A DNA stretch of 64,000 nucleotides, taken from assembly GCA_009911185.1 (NCBI GenBank), contig QXWW01000009.1:1-64000 (forward strand), given 5' to 3'. Shown piece after piece: positions 1-6,800 of this stretch (within the stretch, counting starts at the first letter, position 1; each line of letters starts with the position of its first letter). Both the position numbers and the translations under genes were made by a program. Source of the DNA: Lachnospiraceae bacterium. Lineage in GTDB: Bacteria; Bacillota; Clostridia; Lachnospirales; Lachnospiraceae. The notes below the pieces were generated by a model. It saw only the letters and a list, made by a program, of their open reading frames with translations, did no database searches and was not told where the DNA came from.

Positions 1-440
1 GACTTTGTCGCAGCTTGCGATAAAGTTAAATCTGTGCGCTTGCCCTGCTTCTTCATCGCTTCCAGCTTCATCTTGTAGGCAAAGGCTTTTTCTGATGGAA
101 GCAGCTTCTCACGGTGCAGGTTGCTGTCTACTACGGCGATGACTGCCTGATTCCGGTCAAGGGGATAAATCAGGGCAGGGACTTCCGTGAGCCCTGCCTT
201 GACTGCCGCATACAGCCTGCGGTGTCCCGATATGACCTCATATTCGTCTGATTTTCCCTCAATCGGGCGGACAATCAGCGGGGAGATAATCCCCTGCGCC
301 CTGATACTCTCTGCTAGATTGTTCATTTCCTCATTATCAATCACCTGAAAGGGGTGTCTATCAAAGGTATGGAGTTTATCTGTCGAGATATTTGCCGCCT
401 TTTTCTTCGGCGGGTTTTCTGTCAACCTTGTATTTGTCAT
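1..440 (-). CDS. ParB/Spo0J-type nuclease-domain protein, partial (C-terminus outside window)
   Basis: The 146 visible codons begin with MTNTRLTENP and contain the ParB N-terminal domain: a KLHTFDRHPF segment (about residues 22-31) followed by the EVISGHRRLYAAV box (68-80), the CTP/DNA-binding signature of ParB-like proteins. The frame is still open at base 1, so the C-terminal half is missing. The ATG overlaps the relaxase stop codon by four bases (ATGA) and follows a GAAGG ribosome site, so the two are translationally coupled. ParB-like proteins next to a relaxase are typical of integrative conjugative elements of Firmicutes, where they help maintain or regulate the element. Chromosomal Spo0J is less likely because of this context. 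Confidence 0.85.
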   Translation of the reverse strand, partial: MTNTRLTENPPKKKAANISTDKLHTFDRHPFQVIDNEEMNNLAESIRAQGIISPLIVRPIEGKSDEYEVISGHRRLYAAVKAGLTEVPALIYPLDRNQAVIAVVDSNLHREKLLPSEKAFAYKMKLEAMKKQGKRTDLTLSQAATK

Positions 441-1789
441 CGTGCATGCCTTCTTTCCTTGTTTTTCGTAAGAACGGCGGTTTCCGCCTGCCGTTCGGTT
501 TCAAGCACTTCTTTCAGCTTCGGAATCTTCTCCATAACCGCTTTGGCAAGGGATAATTCCTCACGCAACGGCTTTATTTTGACGGAAACTGCCCTTGCTT
601 CGGCATTTAATTCCCTGTTCTTTTTATGGCGGTTGCGGTTGTATATGGACTGCCGTTCTTTTTCCAACGCTGAAATCTGCCCCCGCTTTTCTTCGATAAA
701 TGAAATAAGCTCCTGCGGGGAATCAATGTGATTCTCACATAGGAACTTGTATTCTTTCAGCGTTTTATTTAAGTTTACAACCTCTTGCCGCATTGCAGGG
801 GATAACGGTCGGGGCGTATCTTTTGTGATATTATTTCCTGTAATCAGCCTGCAAAGTTCAATTACAAGAACGAAAATTATCTGTATGCCGTCCATACGCT
901 TCATTTTGCGGTACTCAATCTCAAACGATAACAGCGGCGTATATTTCGGCTTTTGGAACGGGACATAGCCTACATGCTTCTGATTGTCCAGCAGCCTTTC
1001 ACGTATTGCCTGCGGCGTGTATTCTTTGCCCAAGCGGTCTAAGCGGATAGCTCTCTGCCAGCCGGGGGCTTTTACGGAGTAGTGGGCGAATCGTTCGTCA
1101 CGGCGTATTTCGTACCCCATATCCTTTAGGCGGAGTTCAAAGGCTTTGAAATTGGTGGACTGTGCAAGGGCAGTATCAATATCGCCCCTCAGAATTTCCC
1201 TGTGTGTCAGATTTCCCTGCTTTTTCAGCCAGTATTCTTTTTTCTCACCGCCGTAAAAAGTTGATTCTTTCAAGACGCTTTTTCCGTATTCCAAACATAC
1301 AGCGTCAGAGATTTCCCGAAGCCGGTAATGGTCGGAGATATGGTTCTCAAATTTCCTGCCGGTCTTAAAAGAAACGGAATTGACTACAAAATGGTTGTGC
1401 AGGTTATCCGTATTCAGATGGGTGGTAACAACGATTTCATAATCGCCGCCCCACATGCGCTTTGCAGTTTCCAAACCGATTTTGTGTGCATCTTCGGGAG
1501 TTACCTCGCCTATCTGAAAGCTCTGATACCCGTGATACGCCATATTGCCGCCGAGCTTGCCAAACCTCTTTTTTGTTGCTGTCATACGCTCGTATACCCG
1601 CTTTGCGTTGCAGTTAATACCCGATACATACATCTTCTTATCGGTCTTTTTGTCGTTTGAAACATACTGCAAGGCATCATACAAGTCTTTCTCCACATAC
1701 TTTCGGTCGATGGTCTTGTCGGGATTCTCCGCATAGTCAATAACCTCTTTCAGCCTGTTTTTCACAGGCCAGAAGCCTGTGGTAGCCAT
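437..1789 (-). CDS. MobA/VirD2-type relaxase (mobilization nuclease)
   Basis: This 450-residue protein fits the relaxase/mobilization nuclease family, which nicks one strand at oriT and stays bound to the 5' end to lead it into the recipient. Visible motifs are an N-terminal tyrosine candidate in EVIDYAENP (Tyr19) and the three-histidine metal site in HLNTDNLHNHF (His124, His131, His133). Residues beyond about 330 are charged and coiled-coil-like. One residue stretch near 300-315 (IIFVLVIELCRLI) is hydrophobic. The start codon lies one base after the MobC stop and has a GGTGG-like ribosome site. Order mobC-relaxase-parB suggests one mobilization operon. No type IV secretion genes are in the window, so self-transfer cannot be judged. 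Confidence 0.9.
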   Translation of the reverse strand: MATTGFWPVKNRLKEVIDYAENPDKTIDRKYVEKDLYDALQYVSNDKKTDKKMYVSGINCNAKRVYERMTATKKRFGKLGGNMAYHGYQSFQIGEVTPEDAHKIGLETAKRMWGGDYEIVVTTHLNTDNLHNHFVVNSVSFKTGRKFENHISDHYRLREISDAVCLEYGKSVLKESTFYGGEKKEYWLKKQGNLTHREILRGDIDTALAQSTNFKAFELRLKDMGYEIRRDERFAHYSVKAPGWQRAIRLDRLGKEYTPQAIRERLLDNQKHVGYVPFQKPKYTPLLSFEIEYRKMKRMDGIQIIFVLVIELCRLITGNNITKDTPRPLSPAMRQEVVNLNKTLKEYKFLCENHIDSPQELISFIEEKRGQISALEKERQSIYNRNRHKKNRELNAEARAVSVKIKPLREELSLAKAVMEKIPKLKEVLETERQAETAVLTKNKERRHAR

Positions 1790-1790
1790 A

Positions 1791-2093
1791 CTATACCACC
1801 GCCTTTTCTTGTTTTGGCAGTATCAGTTCTTCGGTAATACCGTCAATGAGCGCAATCATTTTTTCTTCCGTGTCCGCCGAGATTCTACCCTCGCAGGCGA
1901 TACAGAGAGCGTCCAGCTTGTCACTGAAAGAGAAGAACACTTCGGGTAAAACTGCCCTCGGCATATATCCCAAAGCTCGCTGACGGAGATATTCCGATAC
2001 GGAAAGACCGCACTTTTCAGCGTTGCGCTCAATGAGTATCTTCTCTTTTTCGCTTACTCGGATAAACAAATTTTTGCTTTTAACCTCGTTCAT
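1791..2093 (-). CDS. MobC-like relaxosome accessory protein
   Basis: About 100 residues starting MNEVKSKNLFIRVSEKEK, a ribbon-helix-helix-like beginning followed by NAEKCGLSVSEYLRQRALGY, the signature of MobC/BMA-type mobilization proteins that bind oriT and help the relaxase. The start at 2093 is chosen because AAAGGA precedes it at good distance. The same frame is open further upstream to 2219, but that extension covers the inverted-repeat cluster and lacks a ribosome site. The stop is one base before the relaxase start, so the two genes are coupled. Family assignment is by motif; the partner relaxase supports it. Confidence 0.8.
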   Translation of the reverse strand: MNEVKSKNLFIRVSEKEKILIERNAEKCGLSVSEYLRQRALGYMPRAVLPEVFFSFSDKLDALCIACEGRISADTEEKMIALIDGITEELILPKQEKAVV

Positions 2094-2128
2094 AACATCA
2101 TTCCTTTCATTGGTTTCTTTCACGGGTT

Positions 2129-2196
2129 TTAGGGTGTCCCTAAGGTGTAATCGGCGAAATATGCCGATTTGGTCGGAAACTGTCAATACAGTTTCC
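2129..2196. other. Candidate origin of transfer: three inverted repeats upstream of mobC
   Basis: Three short dyads lie within 68 bases: TTAGGG/CCCTAA (2129-2134, 2138-2143), TCGGC/GCCGA (2151-2155, 2163-2167) and the perfect GGAAACTGT/ACAGTTTCC (2175-2183, 2188-2196). Clusters of dyads directly upstream of mobC-relaxase genes are where oriT usually lies. The nick site itself cannot be recognised from sequence, so this is an inference from position and structure. Confidence 0.5.
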
Positions 2197-2392
2197 CTGC
2201 TCGCTACAGTATGCGACACTCTTTCTGCCGCATACTGTCTGTTATTTTCCGCCGGTCTGCCTGAATGTCGTTTTTCTGTCCCTGCCCCATCTCAGGCGGC
2301 GTTGTTTCGCTCACTCTCCGAAAAAAGAAGTCATAGCAAAATCATATCCCATTCAGCCGGTCATTCAATTTTCAACCGGTGTTTTGGGCAAC

Positions 2393-2485
2393 AAAAAAGC
2401 CGGCACATCAATGTGTACCGAACATCTGAAAAAGAATAGGGTATCCCCCCTGCAATGTTGGTTTCACATTCATGTAACCGGCTTT
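2393..2485 (-). terminator. Long imperfect hairpin with T run in the mob leader (attenuator or sRNA terminator)
   Basis: On the minus strand AAAGCCGG, ACAT and AATGTG at 2465-2485 pair with the matching arm at 2396-2415, giving an interrupted stem of about 18 pairs and a loop of about 50 bases. Six T residues follow. It lies about 160 bases downstream of the promoter at 2651-2680 and before mobC, so it could end a short RNA or attenuate the operon. Confidence 0.5.
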
Positions 2486-2629
2486 GAGATTCAAAGTCGT
2501 GTTTCGTCCTTTCCTGCTTCTGCCCGAAACAAAAGGCGTTGAAACAGTAGCAATATTTTCGTTAGCATACTGCTGCGTTGTTGGCTTGAGCCGTCCTTCA
2601 AAATCTATGTAAGTTCATATTCAGTTGTA

Positions 2630-2694
2630 ACTATCCGAAAAGATTTTTTCATTATATATCGAAGGATAGGTATGTGTCAATACTTTCCGAAAAG
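2630..2694 (-). promoter_or_regulatory. Sigma-A promoter flanked by two operator-like repeats
   Basis: On the minus strand TTGACA (2680-2675) and TATAAT (2656-2651) are separated by 18 bases. A near-palindromic 13-mer, CTTTTCGGAWAGT, occurs twice in the same orientation, just upstream of the -35 box (2682-2694) and just downstream of the -10 box (2630-2642), with starts 52 bases apart. This bracketing suggests repressor control of the mobilization transcript. Confidence 0.7.
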
Positions 2695-2750
2695 TTTTTC
2701 AATATTTTTCAGGGAATGTGGGAATACTATTTAGTTTAGGCATAGAGAAA

Positions 2751-2791
2751 GAGCCAATGAAATTTGAGTTTCCTCATAACTTCATTGGCTC
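2751..2791 (-). terminator. Hairpin terminator of the small cargo genes
   Basis: A perfect 11-base inverted repeat, GAGCCAATGAA (2751-2761) and TTCATTGGCTC (2781-2791), follows the HEAT-like gene on the minus strand and is succeeded by a T-rich TTTCTCT stretch. Confidence 0.65.
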
Positions 2792-2847
2792 TGCGATTTG
2801 ATTGCTGCTGATATTTTGCTTTGTTTGATAAACGGGAAGTTGCATTT

Positions 2848-3297
2848 CTATAATTTTTGTATTTCTTTCAATGCTTTTTGTATATCCTTATAAACTAATG
2901 CCTGCATACTATCATCATAAATACATATATTAGCTTTTTGAAGTGCGGAAAGAATATCATTCCTCAATTTCGGTTTATCTTTTGCAATAACAGGTAACAG
3001 TTTAATACATTGTCTTGCTGTAATGGGTTTAACATCGGTTATGTGCTTTAAATATTTATCAATGATCTCATCAATTTTATAATTTTTATCCCATTTTGCA
3101 TTATAGGCAATCAGCGTAAGTCCTCTTGTACGGATATAAGAATTATCATTGTCAAGCATATCGCTTAATCTATCCATATAAGGGTAAATGCCATCTGTTT
3201 CTTAACTCTCTTTTTGCAACTCCTGCAATGCTTTATATGCAATATTATTATTTTTATCGAACAATAATTCAAATGTTTCTGCTATATCAAGTGGCAT
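2848..3297 (-). pseudogene. HEAT-repeat-like small protein interrupted by an in-frame stop codon
   Basis: A start at 3297 with an AAAGGAG ribosome site gives MPLDIAETFELLFDK and 31 codons, then TAA (3204-3202), then the same frame continues without a gap as ETDGIYPYMDRLSDMLDN to a normal stop at 2848. Read through, the protein would be about 149 residues, all-helical, with paired helices like those of ARM/HEAT proteins. Small proteins of this kind are common cargo on Firmicute mobile elements and I recall them being loosely labelled SufBD-like, but I cannot assign a function. A single substitution (for example GAA to TAA) explains the break. The downstream 109-codon piece could be translated from its internal ATG at 3177. 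Confidence 0.75.
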
Positions 3298-3322
3298 AAT
3301 ATTCTCCTTTACAAACTGGAAT

Positions 3323-3643
3323 TTATGAAAATCTTTTTTGAATCTTATACAACCATATTCCAGCGATAACAGCTATAAATAATATAAATATAACTGCAAT
3401 ATAAATCGCACAATCTTGCGGTAATACAACTGCAATCACTCCAGAGAACAAAACACAAAATCCTATCAATAAAACAGGCTTTCCTAATGCTTTCGCATAT
3501 CCTTTTTTGTCGTTTGTGGTTTCAAATACTTTACCATGAACAGAAGCGTAGTTCCCTTTTAACAGTGAAACACTTAAAAATATGAGAAGAATAGAAATGA
3601 ACCACATCATTATACTAAAGCCAATCACAATATATTCCTCCAT
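3323..3643 (-). CDS. Small membrane protein, DUF3784-like
   Basis: A protein of 106 residues with three predicted membrane segments: about residues 5-28 (IVIGFSIMMWFISILLIF), 57-75 (VLLIGFCVLFSGVIAVVL) and 79-98 (AIYIAVIFILFIAVIAGIW). A short soluble loop containing GNYASVHGKVFE lies between the first two. This layout resembles DUF3784 proteins of unknown function. The ATG at 3643 follows GGA at short distance; a TTG two bases further upstream is the alternative. It lies 25 bases upstream of the broken HEAT-like gene and probably shares its transcript. Function unknown. Confidence 0.6.
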   Translation of the reverse strand: MEEYIVIGFSIMMWFISILLIFLSVSLLKGNYASVHGKVFETTNDKKGYAKALGKPVLLIGFCVLFSGVIAVVLPQDCAIYIAVIFILFIAVIAGIWLYKIQKRFS

Positions 3644-3734
3644 CAATTCCGATTTGTCTCTCAGACATGAAACAATTATAGCACAAATTTATGAAAATCT
3701 CTACTCCGTAGACAGGAAAAGTTTCTGTATAAAG

Positions 3735-3776
3735 AAAGCCAGCATGGAAAGCATTTCTGCCTTTCACGCTGGCTTT
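3735..3776. terminator. Bidirectional hairpin at the end of the GH5 gene / mobile region junction
   Basis: AAAGCCAGC (3735-3743) and GCTGGCTTT (3768-3776) form a perfect 9-base stem, extended inside by GAAAG/CTTTC pairing. It lies about 110 bases beyond the stop codon of the large minus-strand gene and could terminate it. No obvious attachment-site repeat was seen around it. Confidence 0.55.
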
Positions 3777-3885
3777 GCCTTTGCTATGCCCACAAAGGTT
3801 GCTGTTTGATTGTTGTTTTCAAATTACTTCCTTATGTGGTGACAGCCTTTCCTGTATGCCTTTTGCGTTTCTCTGTTTTTCTGTC

Positions 3886-6800
3886 TTACTTTATAACGGC
3901 TTTGCTGCTGATTCCTGCTTTTTGCAGCAATCGCTTCAAACTGCCTCGTTTCTTTGACGTCAGACCTTTGGGCAATGTCACAGCAATCTTTGCGCCTGTA
4001 TTCTTAAATGCGCCCGCTTTGACGGAGGAAACTTTCTTCCCTTTTAAGATTACCGTTCTAAGTTTCTTACAGCCATAAAAGCTTTTCTTTCCTATCGTCT
4101 TGACATTTTTGCCAATGGTTACTCTGCTCAGCTTCGTACATCCATAGAAGCTGTAATCACCGATAGCCGCCGCTTTTGCGCCGATGGTTACGGCGGTCAG
4201 GCCTGTGCATCTGCGAAAGCTGTTTTTTCCTATATTTGTGACATTCCCGGTATTTATCTTTGTGAGCTTTTTACACCCCAAAAAACTGCTGTCTCCAATG
4301 ACTGTTACATGATTGCCAATGGTCACATTTTTTAATTTTTTATAATTACGGAACGCTCCTTTTTCAATTCTGGTTACTTTGCAGCTTATATTGTCTATTT
4401 TGACCGTAGCAGGAATGATTACAGCCGCTGCATTTCTATTCAGCCCTTTTACTACGGACACCGTTTTTTTCGCTGCATCCGTCACCTTATATTGTAGATC
4501 CGTCGTTTTATCGTTGAAGATCCGGCCTTTTTGCAATTCCGGTACGATAGGCGGCGCTTCAACGAATTTTTCCAGGTTTTTCTGCGCCAGGTTAAGATTA
4601 TTGGCCCGTTCTGTCAGTTCCTCTATATCGTTGGAATCTTTTGCCAGCTCGGCGTCCTTGTACGCTTTTTCAAATATTGCCCAGCTTTCAACCGTATAAT
4701 TCTGCCGCCCCGCCTCATAAATGCTCTCTGCTTTTTGCAGCGCATAATTCAGTTCGCTCTGCGCCGCAAGAAGCGGTGTGGTTAAGGCTTCTTTTGCCGC
4801 TTTCAGGACTGCCGCCAGATTTCTTAACTGTCCGGCATCCCCCGATTCCTTTGCCGCCACAGCCTCTTCGTAGGCGTTCACAAAAGAAAGCCAGCTTTGT
4901 GCTGTATAATTCCGCTGGCCTGCCCTGTAAAAACCCTGCGCCGCCTGCAGTGCATCCGTTAGTTCCTCCCGTGCTGCTTCTAACGGCGTTTGCTGCACTT
5001 CTTTTTTCTGCAAAGCCTTCTGTGCCGCTTCCAATGTCTGCGCACATTTTTTCACATATTCTGCCTCCATGGCCCTCATCGCTGCTTCACTGCCCTTATA
5101 AGCTTTCTGAAATAAAGCCCAGCTTTCGTCTGTATAATTGTTCTGGCCTGCGCCGTAAATCCCTTCTGCGGCTATCAGTGCATTTCCAAGCGCTTCCCGC
5201 GCTGCTTCCAACCATGTCGTTAAAGCTTTTTGCGCTGCTTTCAGCACCCTTGCCAGCTTTATTAACTGGCGGGCGTCTCCGGACTCTTTTGCTGCTTTGG
5301 CCTCCTCACAGGCTTTTTCAAACAAGGCCCAGCTCTCATCGGTATAATTTCTCTTTCCTGCATCATAGATAAATTCTGAAATTTCGAGTGTATCCGCTAA
5401 CGCTTCCTGTGCAGCCTCTAACGAGGTGTTTTGCGCATCGTCTTTTTTCTCTAAAGCATCCTGCGCTTCTATAAGAGCTTTTTCCAGCTTCTTCAATCGT
5501 TCGGCGTCGTTTGAATCCTTCATGGCTTTTGCATCGTCAAAAGCTTTTTTGAATGAGCGCCAGCTTTCGTCTGAATAGTTCCTCTTTCCTGCACCATAGA
5601 TAAATTCTGCCGTTTCCACAGCATTGTCCAGCCTTTCTTTTGCAATTGCCAGCTCTGGTCCAGTCAGGGCGTTCCTGGCGTCTTCCAGGGCCTGTGCAAG
5701 TTTCTGCAATTGTCCTGCATCGTTGATATCCGCCGCGCCGGCTTCTTCATAGGCTTTCTCAAACAAGGACCAGCTTTCATCTGAATAATTCTTCTGGCCC
5801 GCGTCGTAAATACTCTTTGCCGCTTTCACTGCCTGACTGTGTTCTTGTTTCGCTTCTTCAAGGTCTGTGTCTTTTGCATTTTCATTTTGCACCAAGGTGA
5901 CATAGTTTGATCCTGTATACCTTCCCTCAGATGATTTTCCGTAAATCTGAATGGTATTTCTTAAGCCCTGTGTTTCTGTAAACAGCGCGGACGCCAGGGA
6001 AAAGGATGCGGCTTTATCCGTCACCTCTGCTTCTCCTGTACGAATACCATTTACATAACACTCTGCCGTTTTTATATTTGTATTGTCAAAGGAGACCTTT
6101 ACCAGGATATTTTTTTGCGGAAGCACATCGCCTGTGAAAGGTTTCCTGCCATGCTCCGTATACAGAGAAATCTTATAATTTTTATTGGCTTTATACTGAT
6201 ACGTGCTGCCAAAGGAATCTGTCAGCGTTTTCGCGCTGACAAACTGCGCGTCCAGCCACTGCACGCGATCGTACATCCAGGTCTTGAAGTTCGCCACACC
6301 GCCGTCAAAGGTATACCCAGGCCACCACTTTGCAAAATCTTTCGCTCCGGAAGCAGACAGATATCTGCCATAAGTATCTATCTTTTCCAGCATCTCCTGA
6401 ATCAGTGTGCCGCGTATACTCTGGTAAAGTTCCACCGCTTTTTCCACAAAATAGGGATCTCGTATCATCTGCGCATACCAATTGCGGTAATTGGTATCCG
6501 CCGTCTCGGTGGTATGCCAGTAAGCCGCGCTTTGGGAGGCTTCATAATTCTGTCCGCCTGCTCCATAATCCATATCCCACAGCGGCCCCATATAGAGCAC
6601 GGAGCCAATATCTTTATACATGTAGGTACTGTTTTTTCCCGCGTCCATATTGCAGAAAATCTCGTTTATCAGCCAGTATTTTAACGCTGAATCAAAATCC
6701 ATCAGCTCGGTGTAGCGTACTTGTTTTCCCTGATATTCCGTGTAAAAATTATCGGCATACACGGCGTCTTCAATGGCCTGTATATAATTTTTAATATAGG

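Larger units (their letters stand above)
2094..2847. other. 754-base mobilization control region without a convincing complete gene
   Basis: This gap holds, from right to left on the minus strand, a terminator of the cargo genes, a strong promoter with flanking repeats, a long hairpin with a T run, and an inverted-repeat cluster just before mobC. An open frame without a start codon spans 2408-2614 on the minus strand (68 codons, ending ILFQMFGTH) and may be a gene remnant. Plus-strand frames here look like shadows. Confidence 0.6.

Noticed and set aside
2094-2219. N-terminal extension of MobC to 2219
   Set aside because: The extension would encode the inverted-repeat cluster and lacks a ribosome site; the internal ATG at 2093 has one.
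4641-5372. 243-codon plus-strand frame
   Set aside because: It is antisense to the FIVAR repeats of the secreted GH5 protein; the repeat composition keeps the frame open, and it has no recognisable domain or ribosome site.
4560-5870. CRISPR-like periodicity
   Set aside because: The period of about 210 bases is set by diverged protein repeats in one reading frame; there are no short identical repeats with unique spacers here or elsewhere in the window.
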